From Chlorella sorokiniana (Eukaryota > Chlorophyta > Trebouxiophyceae > Chlorellales > Chlorellaceae): a DNA stretch of 64,000 nucleotides. The position numbers and the translations under genes were made by a program. This document shows positions 54,101 through 64,000 of this stretch, one piece after another. The notes beneath the pieces are model-generated. The model made no database searches, was not told the origin of the DNA, and saw only the letters and a list, made by a program, of their open reading frames with translations. Position 1 is the first letter of the stretch. Every line of letters starts with the position of its first letter. The stretch lies in contig CP084619.1 in the NCBI GenBank assembly GCA_025917655.1, positions 1,612,001 through 1,676,000 on the forward strand. Reading direction: 5' to 3'.

Positions 54101-57100
54101 GCCGCGCAGCTGCCCCACATCTTTGGCCTGCTGCGCGCCGCCCTGCTGCGCCAGCTGGAAGCGGCGTTGGCCGCCGCACGCGCCGTGGGGGCGCCTGCGT
54201 GCCGCTTCTGCCGCCCGAGCAGCGTGATGCCTACATCCGACACGTGTCCTCCACAGAGGGCCTGGCGGCGCTGGCGGCGGCAGTCGTTCGCAACGCCTCC
54301 TCGGTGCTCCGGGTAGGTTTGACCGTGATGGAGGAGTGGGGTGGTCGCGAGGGGAAGGGGCTGTCGGGCAGCAGACGACGGCGCTGGCAAGGCGGCAGCC
54401 TGACCGCCTCACTGCAAGTGCAGACAGGCGTGCTGGCGCAGCACTGTGCCTCGAGCACAGCTGCCAGTGTAGGCCTCAGTTCCCTCCACCCCAACCCCCC
54501 AAAACAAAAACAAGAAACCACACGCGCGCACGCGCACACACACACACTCTCTCTCCCCCTGCAGGAAATTTCCAACGGCGAGGTCAGCCTGATCCTGCAG
54601 CTGGGGGAGCTAGAGCGGCTGGTGCTCTGGCAGGCGGCGGTGGCGGGTGAGACGCGCCTGGGCCGTGCGGCAGCCGCTGCGCTCCTGGGCGTTGCCCCAT
54701 TCCCATCTGCATTGGAGGGTTGTGCCTGCCGTGCGTGTGGTGTGAGCCCGCTGCTTTGCGTCCTCCCTGCTGCAGACGAGTGGAAGCTGCAGCATGAGGC
54801 GAGCAAGGCGGCTGAGGAGAAGGCGGCGAGCGGCAGCGGCGCCGGCGCATCGGGCGGCGACCAGGAGATGGCTGAGGCAAGCGCCTCGGGCGGCGATGCG
54901 GCTGGCAGCAGCGCAGGCGCTGGGTCCAGCGCAGGCGCTGCAGGGCGGCGCGGGCGAGAAGGATAGGGAGAAGGAGAGGCGCAAAAAGTCTCCGGAGGAG
55001 CTGTCCTGCGAGATTTTGGTGCACTTTGCGCACACAGCCCGCGCGTTCGACCAGGTGGGCGCCGCCGCAGCCAAGCACCATTCCGCCCGGCCAGCCCTGG
55101 GATGCAGCTCCTGCCTGCTCTCTCGCACTGCTTCCTCACCCCTGCACACACAAACACACCCTCCCGTCGTCCCACCGCCCCTCAGGCCGTTGCCAAGGCG
55201 ATACACGTGCCGTTGCGGCGTCGCGAGGAGGCCACCGCGCAGCCCAGCATGGCCATGAGGGCGGCGGCGGTCAACCTGGCGGTGGTGCTGCGCCACAACT
55301 TTGACTTCCAGGGCATGCCGGCGCCCGGGGACAAGGGCAAGGCGCCCGCAGACGGCGACGGGGCGCCACCCAACCCTTACGCCACGCCCGAGGGTAGGCT
55401 GCTGTGGTCCGAGCTCTGGCTGCTCTGCTGCAACCCACCGGCCATCCAGCTGCAGCCTGCTCTGGCCGCCTCTTGCCCGCACTGTAGCTGCATCCCACAG
55501 CCTGCCCATGCCGCCCCCTTGCCTGCCGCAGCCCGGCGCGTGCGGTACCTGTCGCGCGTGCTGGACGCCGCCTTCAACGTGCTGTTTGACGGGCGGCGCC
55601 GCACAGCCCACACCCTGGCCTACAACTATTTTGTGGTGGGTGGCGGTGGAGTGTGCGTGGCCAGCTACTTTGCTTGTGTTGGCAGCCAGTGGTCTCAGAC
55701 AGTTGGACAGCTCCCGTCAGATGCCCACAAACGATTCAAGGCCGCACATCTGCACTGCTGTCCACGGTCCAATGCTGTCCACCCACCCACCCACCCGCCC
55801 ACCCCCACCCCGCAGGCCACCGGCGGCATGCGCTCCTTCCTGCAGCAGTTTGGCGGCTGCCTGGAGCTGATGCGGCGCCTGCCCCCGCCGGGAGGCTGCC
55901 CAAGCGCCGCAGGGCTCGGGGGCGGCGGAGCTGCCTGCGGCTGCGGCTCGCAGCGGGTCGGGCGGCGTGGCTGTCGGCGGCGAGGTAGCGCCAGCTGATC
56001 CTGCCGCCGCGTACCGGCAGAGCGTGGAGGCCACTGCGGGCACCTTCCTCGTGCTGATGACCAACATGAGGTGGAGAGAGGGGCAGGGCTCCGATGAAGA
56101 GGGATGCAGTTGCTGAAAATTGAGTGATTGTTTGCCGCGCCGCCGCCTCATCACCAGCTGCGTGCTTGCCAGTGTACCCACCCCCATCCCCTTGGGTCCA
56201 TGCAGCCACGCGCCCATGGTCATCAACTCCCCAAACTCAGCCAACCTGATCACGGCGCCGGTGCCGGGGGCAGGTGGGCAGTCTGGCTGCGGGCTGGGGT
56301 GGCAGACGCGCGGGCAGCCTCGTGACAGCCTGCCCCCTCGCGTGCCCTTCCAACACTCGTGGTCCCTGCGTCTGCCGCCTCTCCTGCCTGCTGCCAACGC
56401 GGCAGCCTTGCTGCCCTTGTCACATGCAGAGGGCGAGGCAGGTGGCGCCGCCCCCGCCGCCGACGTGCCTGCCTTCATGCGCCAGGTGTGGGGCGTGCTG
56501 CTGGGCGCTGTGCTGCCGCTGTGGCGCGACCCAGCCCTGCTGGCGTCTCACGGCGACAAGATTGTCCAGGTGTGCAATGCTGGCTGGCTGCCTGCCCTGC
56601 GACATCCGTGCAGCGGTGTCGCGGCAACGCGCCGGCCCTGGCGGCCTTTTTTGCCGCGCTGCTTCTAGTGCAAACGGGGCTCTCCGACCTTCGGCATAGC
56701 TGCTGATGCCTTCATATCAGTCAAACCTTCCACTGGAACTCACTCCAATCCCCACGCCCACCCTCGCAGTCTGTGGTCTCCGTGCTGCGCAACTGCACCG
56801 AGAACGCGGCGCAGCTGCAGGCGGCGGTGGCGGCGGCGGCGCGGCCTGCAGGGCGCACAGGCCAGGCGCCCCCGACCCTCACGCGTGCAGCAGATTGTGG
56901 AGATGGGCTTTTCCCAGGCGGCGGCGGAGGAGGCGTTACGCCGGGTGGGTGGGCCTGCGTGTGTGTGTGAATTCTGTTTGATGTTACCGGTCCCATGCTG
57001 CTGTTCTGCCCCCGGCACACGTCAGCTTCCGGCTTGGGACCCAGCAGCGCTCCGCTGGGCGTCCAAGATTCTCAATGCGCTTTCGTTTGGCGCTTGCCGG

Positions 57101-60100
57101 CATGGGGAGGGCTGCGCCAGCCGCTGGCATTGGCCCCCTGCCCATGCTTCCAACTCCCCTGCCGCCTTCACGTCAATCATCCGCCCAGCTCATGCACCAT
57201 TCGGCGGCTCACCCCCCCCAGCAGAACGGCAACCACGTGGAGCTGGCCATGGAGTGGCTCTTTGCCAACCCAGAGGCGGCGGCGGCTGCGGACGCAGCCG
57301 CGGGCGCGGCGCCCGCGGCGGCGGCGCCTCCCAGCAGCAGCAGGCGCGGGAAGACGAGGCGCTGGCGGCCAGGGTGGCAGACGCGCTGAGCGTGGAGGGG
57401 CGCCCGCTGGGCCTGCTGGCGGCGGGCGGCGAGGCGGGCGGCCCCGCCGCCGCCATGCCCGACACCCCGCCCTGGTGGACTCGGGAGGTGCGGCGCCGCC
57501 CCGAGCACCCACCCCTCGCTGCCACCTGCTCGCTGCCTTCCTGGCTGGCCTGCAGCCTGCCCGCGCGTTGTTGCGCTGCGCACGACGTGCACCAATGAAT
57601 TGGGGCCCTGCTCACCCGCACCCCGCCCTACCCCCTTCCCACAGTGGCCCTGCTGCGCGCCGCCCCTCCGCCGCCTTCTACGTCTGCGACCTGCTCAAGG
57701 CGCACAGCGCGCAGAGCGGCAAGCACCGCCAGGTGGGAAGGGTGCCCGCCCCACCAGCTGCTGACTCTGTGACCCTCCCTGGCTGCGCGCTGTTGGCCGC
57801 GGCTCGGTTTGTGGTGGCAGTGGCAGTGGTGGCGGTGCGATGCGGCCCGCCTGATCATCAAGCTTGCTGCTGAGATGCCCCCTGCAGGTGGTGCTGGAGC
57901 GGCTGATGTGGCACCTCAGCGCGTCGCCCAGCCCCTCCGACGCCCAGCTGCTGGCCCCCGCCCACCTGGCCGCCCTGCTGCTGACGGAGGTGGCGGCGGC
58001 GCGGGAGGTGGCGGTGGAGAAGGGTGAGCGCCGCGCCGCGCCCTGTCGCGACACTGCCCTCCGAACCCAGTTCCCGATGTTTGTCGGGGTCGCACTGCTG
58101 ACTGCCACCCAGCCCAGCCGGCTTGTGCACTGCAGGAGCGGAGGCCGCCCGTAATGCCGTTCTGATCCGCCGCCGCGCTGCGTCTCCCACCTGCGCAGGC
58201 TTTGCCTCTGTGGCCCTGGACGCGGTTGATGCCTGGGCTGCGGCGCACCTGCCCCCGCCCGCCACCCCGCGCCAGCCAGCACAGGGACCGCCACGCGCGG
58301 CAGCAAGGCGGCTGCCGCGGCGGCGCCAGCCGCCCGCGACCCGCCCGTGCCGGTCCCGCGCTGGGTGGACACGCTGCTTCTTGCGGTGGATGTGCTGGCC
58401 GCCACGCCGCCCAAGGCGCGCCGCCGCCGCCGCCGCCCAGCACGCGGGGCATGCCGTCTCACCTGGCTGCTGCCCTGCGGGGTGCGGAGCGCGAGTTGGG
58501 GGAGGGTGCCGGGCAGATGCTTGGAGTGGAGCTGGCTCCAGCTGCGATAGATGACCCCTCGGCCGCGGCGCCCGCCGCAGCCGGTGTGGAGGCAGCCACG
58601 GCCGCCGCCGCGCCGCCTTCCTGCGGCTGCTGCGGGGCAGGCTGCTGCGGCTGCCGCGGTGGCAGGGGCGGCCGACCCAGCGCCCTCCGTCAGTTCACCT
58701 GCTGAGCTGCCCGGCGCGGGCGGCGCGGCGGGAGAGGCGGGTAGCGCCGCCGCGGGCAGCGACGCAGCAGGGGCAGCAGAGGGTGCAGAGGCGGGCGGCG
58801 GGCAAGCCCAGCCGCAGCAGCAGCAGCCGGAGCAGCGACAGCAGCAGGCGGAGCCGGCTGAGGATGGCGTGTTTGCGGCGCTGTCTGCGGCAGTGCGCCC
58901 GTACAGCACGGGCGGCAGCCTGACGCAGCAGGAGCAGCAGCGCACCGTGGACATCTGCCTGCGCCTGCTGCGCCACCTGCACAGGTGAGCGCCCGCTTGT
59001 GTTGTTTCGTTGGAGTGTGTGCGTGTGTGGTGTGGCTGGGTGTGTCAGGCGGGCGCCTCCTCTTTGGTGTGTTTGTGTGCGCCAGCTCTGACCCCTCTGC
59101 CCCCGCCCGCCCCCCAGCTGGGGCGAGGCCTGGTCACCCGAGGAGCCAGCTCCCGCGGACGCCGGCGCCTCCTCGCAGGCTGGGGCAGACCAGCACGCGC
59201 AGCGTGCACAGCGTGCCCTGCTGCGCCCGACCCCGCTCTACGTTGCACGCGCTGGCGCAGCTGCTGGCGCGCCTCACCAAGGATCACTCGCTGGCAGAGA
59301 AGGTGGGGGCATGAGAGGGGGGGTGGAAGGGACGCGGCAGCGCGGCCACGCGACCACGGCCGAGGAGCGCGTGCTGCTTCCTGGCTGCCCGGCTCACCCT
59401 CTGCCCCCCCCCCCGTGTTTGCCCCCAGGTGCTGGCTGCGAGGGGCCATGCCCAGCTGCTGGCGCTGCCGCCCTCCGTGTACCGGCCCCAGCTGGAGCCC
59501 TTCCTGGCGGCGCTGTTCAGGCACCTGCTGGAGGACCCGGCCACCCTGCAGGTGGGGCCCCGCCGCCGTCGGCCGCGCGGCAGGGCGCTGCTGCAGGCGC
59601 GACGCACAGGCGCACACGGCGCTGCAAGCCGCTGGGAGGGGCCCGCCCGCCAGCAAGCGTGTGGGCAGGGTGGTGCAGGGTGCGATAGGGTTGGCCGAAT
59701 CCGCGGCGCTTTCAGGCGGGGTGCTACGCCTGCTGGGCGTCCCCAGCGCATCTGCTCACACTTGGTCATCCAACTCCCCTGCACCCACCCTCCTACTCTC
59801 CCACCCTCCACCCAGGCCGCGGTGGAGGCTGAGGTGCGCAGCACGCTGGCCGAGAAGGGGCGGCGTGATGCGTACGGCCACGCGCTGCCAGCAGGTGGGC
59901 TGGGGTGGAGTAGGGGTCTGTGTGCTGCTGGAGATGGGGTGAGGGCGGCACCAGCATCCGCACCCCCTGGCCCTGGCCGCGTGCAGGGCGGGCAATAGCA
60001 AGGGACCTGAACCGCAACTGACCTCCCCCTTCCTGCCTGCAGGCGAGCCATCGATGCCCTTGCGCACCTTCCTCACAGCGCTGGCGCCTGTGGCGGCACG

Positions 60101-63100
60101 CCACCCAGCCGTGTTTGTAGAGGCGTGCCGAGCCACGATCGAAATCCAGAGTGCGCCCTGCCTGCACCCCCCTCTGCGCGTGCCTGCCAGCCCAGCCGCC
60201 CTGCCACTCGCTGCGCTGCCCTTGCAGTGTCTCTCGCGCTTCCTGTCGACTACAAGCGCTAAAGCACGCCCAGCGATTCCGCACCGCAACTGCCGCTGCA
60301 GATGCAAACGGCGTGCCCGGCCGGCGGCCCACCGTGGTGTTGAAGAAAAAGGCTGAGGCGGCTGCTGGGCGGGGCCTGCAGCCGGGTCTGCAGAGGGGGC
60401 CGCAGCCCTTCCAGCTGGCGCCGACGGCGGCAGCCCCCAGCAGCAGCAGCAGCAGCAGCAGGAGGGGCAGGCTGGGGAGCGGGATGCCACCCCTGCACAG
60501 GCAGCAGGCAGCGCACCCGGCGGTGCGGCCACCGCAACCCCGGCACCCGCTCAGGCCGGGCGCCCGCCGCAGCGGCGGTGCTGCGCGTCCAGCTGCGACG
60601 CCTGCCGCTGCTGGGCCAATAGCTGTAGGCGGTGGCTCCCCACCTGCTGGGCAGGATGCAGCCACGCCCCAACCGCCCAAGACAGGTGTGCAAACTCCCG
60701 CCCGTCCTCCCCCTCCCCGCCACACACACACATAACAAGACGGCGTCTGTGCCTTTTTGCCCGCTGCCTTTCCTCCGGCGGAGCCCTCACTTCCATGCCT
60801 GCATCGGGGCTTCCCACAATGCAGCTGCCAAGGCCGCCAAGAAGGTTCCCCACAGCTTCCTGGAGGTCATCGACTGCCTGGTGGATGTGCTGCTGCGGTA
60901 CAACGGACCCCGTGTCGACCCCGCCGCGCCTGGTGTGCATGCTGCCAAGCAGCTGCACAGTGACCGCAGCCGGCCGTCCGTCCAGGGCTGCCCTTTGCCG
61001 GCTGCAGCCAGCCCGCCATGTGGCACCTGGCTGCATGCGGAAAGCATTGTCCGCCTCAAGCCCCTGCCAGCCCCCGCCTGGCACCTGAGGCAGCCTCTGC
61101 TCCCGACCACCCACAGGCAAGGAGGACGGCGCTGCGCCCTAGGGCAGGCGCAGGCAACAGCCAGCACCAACGGCGTCAGGGAACCTGTGCCCGACACGCC
61201 CAGCACGGCTGCCGCCACCGAGAAGAAGCCTGCGGAGGAGGCTGAACAGGACAAGGTGGGTGCTTCGGGCTGTGTCGTTCTGTTTTTGATGGGGGTTGGG
61301 GCCTTTGCAGTTGCAGTTCTGGGAGGGTGCCCGGCGCACTGGTGGTACCAGGGTCTCCTTAGTTGCTGCCCTCACGCCAAACGAAGTCGATCACTGCGGC
61401 CCTCCCCCACCCCCAGCCCCTGACCGCCGCCGAGAAGGAGGTGGCGGTGCAGTGCTTTGCGCTGCGCCTGCTCAGCGACTTCACGCTCAGCTACCAGCAC
61501 TGCGTGGGGGTGCTGCTCAAGCGGGACACAGACCTGGCCACAAAGGAGGTGGGCTGGGGGCGTTGGGTGTCTAGTGGTTGGCGCGTGCATGGATGGGTCG
61601 GGACGCGTCATCAGCGAGCGGCGCTGCATAGACGTGCCTGAGGCAGCACGAGGCCGCTGCCGGCCCCCGCTTCACCTCGCACGCGCCGCCTCCTGCCCTG
61701 CAGGTGGTCACGCTGCGCACCGCCAGCAGCGTGCGCAAGGCGGACCGCGCTGCCGCTGCTGCCGCCGCGCAGGCGGCGCAGGGCGTGGCGGCGCCCGCGC
61801 AGCCGCAGGGCCTGTTCCGGCACGTGCTAGACGCGCAGCTGGCGCTGGCGCCCGCGGCGGTACGCGCTGGGCGTTGCGCAGGGCATGGGCCCCGCCGCCT
61901 CCTACCTCCTCCTCGCCATCTGCATCCGGTGGGCTGCCCGCCGCTGCGACCTGCTGCCACTGCAGCCAGGCGGGCACGCTGCTTGTCCTCCCTCTCTCGA
62001 GACGCTGAGCGGTCCACCGGATGACATCGCATCACTGCTCCTGCCGCTGCCGCCCCCGCAGCTCCGCCGAGGGCCGACGCCGCATCATCTCCGAGGTGGT
62101 GCGCACGCTGGCGCCTGAGCCGGCGCAGCCGGCACAGCAGGCACAGCAGCGCGCCCGGTCGCCGCCGCTGCCGCGCTGCCGGCGCTGGCTGCCGACGACT
62201 CGCCGTACGCGGCCCAGCCAGGCTGCCCGGCACCTTTCAAGGTTGGCGGGGCGGCACCGTCTTCTGCTCCCCTGTCTTCTGGTTTGACCTGCCATGCTCA
62301 GCAGCCGTGGGCGTGTGCGGTGGCTGCCACCACACACGGAACTTGTGTCCCGGCTGCTGGCACACCCCTCCCTCCTCACCCCTCCCGCACCTCCAACAGG
62401 TCCAGGCGTTTGTGGAGCTGGCGGCGTCGCTGCTCTCCACCACCGGGCGGGCCCCGGGCGCGCCGCGCGCAGCAGCAGCAGGCGGCGGTGTCCTCCGAGA
62501 TTGTGCGGGCGATGAAGGACGCGGGTGTGTGTGTTGGGGTGTGGGCGGGGCGAGGGGTCATGGGTGGGTGGGGCGGCTTGGGAGGGCGCTTCTTGCTGGG
62601 TGGGATCTCAGGGTTAGGGTGCCGCCTCGCCAGCTGCTGCCTGCTGGGTGTGCGCTGGGTGCGCACGGGCAGCTCTGGGGCTGTGTGCAAAGCAACTCAC
62701 AGGCTAAGCCTCAGCGCGCCCCCTTCCTTTCTCCACCCAGGCATGGTGCGTGCGCTGACGGCGGCGCTCCAGCTGGTTGACCTGGAGCACCCGCAGGTGC
62801 GAACCCCCCCCACGTCACCACCTCCCCTACACACACACACACGGCCCCCATCCCCCCCATCCCCCCCCATCCATCCCCCACCTCACCACCCCACCACCCC
62901 ACCACCACCACCCACCCACCCCACCTGCCTGCAGGCCGCCAAGGCGGTGCAGTCCATCCTCCACCCCCTGGAGGTCCTCACCCGCGCATGGCCCAAGCGC
63001 CCGCGGCGGCAGCACCCCAAGCGCCGACCCCGCCGCAGCTGGTGGCGCCGCAGCCGGCGCGCGCGGGCGCGGCTGCCGACGGGGAGGGCGGCGGCGGCAG

Positions 63101-64000
63101 CGACGGGCGCGGCGCCGGGCGCCTGCTGCCACGCCTGCGGGCGAGGCGCCTGAGGCGGGGCGTCAGGTGCGGCCTGCTGGGCAGATTGTTCCTTTTGCAA
63201 GCCGCGCCCGCCCTGCAGCCGAGCATGCCGCCAGGTGCCGCTCCGCGCCGCTGCAGGGCACGGCCGCCAGGCAGCGTCACTGAAGCATCCACGCGCGCGC
63301 GCGCCCCCGCGCACAGGCGCTGCGTGCCGCCGAGGCGGCCATGCAGAACCTGGGCCGCGACCGCGCCCGCGCCGAGCGCCGCAGCAGTGAGCCCCCGCCT
63401 GCGCCCTGCCCGCCCTGCGCCTGCCGCGCCAGCCGAGGCCCGCCCCACCTGCCGCCGCCTTGCGTCAACTGCCCTGCACGCTTGGCTGGGCGCTGCACTT
63501 TCTTCCACCCGTGGCTGCCCTGTCAGCGTGCGCCCCCTACCCCCACCCCACCCCGGGTGGCCCCCGCAGTCGAGGAGGCCATCGAGGGTTTGATGGCGGA
63601 GGAGGAGGCGCTGCTGGGCGGCGACGTCGACATGCTGGGCGGGGAGGGCGCCTCCGACGACGACAGCGGCTCCTTCGACTCGCAGGAACACGACGGTGCG
63701 GGGCCGCCGACGCCCGCCAACCTGCGCAGCCCGCGCGGTGCCGCCGCCCAGTCCGCAGGAGGCCGCCGCCGCCGCTGGCTCCCCGGTTGCTGCCGCCGTC
63801 TGTTGCCCGCTTGCGTTGCCCCCATCCCTCCCCTCGTGCCGTGCCACCCCGCAGACGACGGCATGAGCGGCGACAGCGAGGAGGGCGACAGCATGGGCGA
63901 CTCCTCGGGCGACAGCATGAGCGACGACGACGACGACCTGGATGGGGAGGAGGGGGAGGGGCCGCTGGTGGTGGAGATTGGCTCGTCCTCCGACGAAGAC
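48101..64000 (+). CDS. UPL1: Giant HECT E3 ubiquitin ligase, UPL1/UPL2 type, N-terminal part (3' end outside window)
   Basis: Exon 1 is 48101-48133 (MRVKARRSVEA), joined in phase to 48523-48621 (PEAIRVAVDAVVSQPLDALG, FTWEFESK) and 48823 on (GDIHHWIPLLDHFDAFFQQH), matching the N-terminus of plant UPL1/2. The DUF908 solenoid follows (LEVLRVTTLLLEGCSNKHLY, LQTLAAFVRKSSSPTTR, LHFQFYAPRA, ALRCLSVQLL), then DUF913 (YIRHVSSTEGLAALAAAVVR). A UBA domain spans two exons at about 56890-57275 (QIVEMGFSQAAAEEALRR plus NGNHVELAMEWLFANPE). More helical repeats run to 63 kb. From 63570 the acidic DUF4414-type region begins (IEEAIEGLMAEEEALLGGD) and becomes almost solid Asp/Glu/Ser to the window edge. The catalytic HECT domain must lie to the right. 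The protein would polyubiquitinate substrates; exon borders in the middle were not all traced. Confidence 0.88.
52070..52125 (+). repeat. C-rich intron tract in UPL gene
   Basis: Long runs of C broken by single A just before the acceptor of the exon starting KEFGGGLFALAASVVADLIH. It acts as an extended pyrimidine tract. A similar tract lies at 62805-62930. Confidence 0.65.
53212..53238 (+). repeat. CAG/AGC trinucleotide repeat in UPL gene
   Basis: About nine AGC units in a low-complexity stretch of the ligase gene; which frame is translated (Ser, Gln or Ala) was not fixed. A second run of similar length is at 60437-60461. Confidence 0.75.
62805..62930 (+). repeat. CA/CCCCAC-rich intron tract in UPL gene
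   Basis: A 125-base tract almost free of G, with cacaca, ccccat and accacc subrepeats, ending at the acceptor of the exon starting AAKAVQSILHPL. Probably length-variable. Confidence 0.7.

Noticed and set aside
1-64000. tRNA, rRNA, CRISPR array, telomere repeat or viral remnant
   Set aside because: No cloverleaf, rRNA segment, spaced direct repeats, telomeric units or capsid/integrase-like frames were noticed. A covariance-model scan was not possible, so small RNAs cannot be excluded.

Overview
This window is nuclear DNA of a green alga. The sequence is GC-rich with strong G/C third-position bias. Genes are broken by many short GT-AG introns, several short genomic stretches carry TGTAA (the chlorophyte poly(A) signal) just past stop codons, and the gene set is plant-like: the TGD1 lipid permease, a DUF1995 protein, plastid ferritin, a CASTOR/POLLUX-type channel, a UPL1/2-type HECT ligase and an LEA protein. 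A trebouxiophyte near Chlorella is my best guess, but that is inference. I saw no prokaryotic operon, CRISPR array, convincing transposon or viral element.

Layout, left to right. 0-2 kb (+): last exon of TGD1 and a DUF1995 plastid protein. 2-8 kb (-): an LEA-like protein and a Nudix-like protein. 8.5-11 kb (+): a class III CoA-transferase. 11-12 kb (-): an oxidoreductase-like (OXLD1-type) protein. 12.4-16.5 kb (+): cofactor-independent phosphoglycerate mutase in 16 exons. 17-33 kb (-): five genes head to tail, transcribed right to left: a CASTOR/POLLUX-type channel, an ankyrin protein with a C-terminal membrane segment, AP endonuclease 2, cathepsin Z with a predicted C-terminal membrane anchor, and a SnoaL-like protein ending in HDEL. 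33.7-34.6 kb (+): a small coiled-coil protein. 35-37.6 kb (-): arsenite methyltransferase. 38-40 kb (+): ferritin, divergent from it. 40-42.5 kb (+): a gene I do not recognise. 43-45.2 kb (+): a Rieske choline-monooxygenase-like protein. 45.3-47.2 kb (-): the Hsp90 co-chaperone Aha1. 48.1-64 kb (+): the N-terminal part of a giant UPL-type ubiquitin ligase that runs off the right edge.

Most of these are housekeeping genes with no common pathway. Weak themes are protein quality control on the right (Aha1, UPL), stress or metal handling in the middle (ferritin, arsenic methylation, LEA, choline oxidation), and plastid envelope or lipid functions (TGD1, DUF1995, channel). Several genes that are clearly homologous along their length change reading frame within a few bases, nearly always at a G/C run. 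I read this as a sequence-quality feature of the assembly rather than gene decay.

Exon borders below were read by eye from splice consensus and family homology. CDS spans run from first to last coding base and include introns. Start codons are stated as uncertain where the 5' exon could not be fixed.
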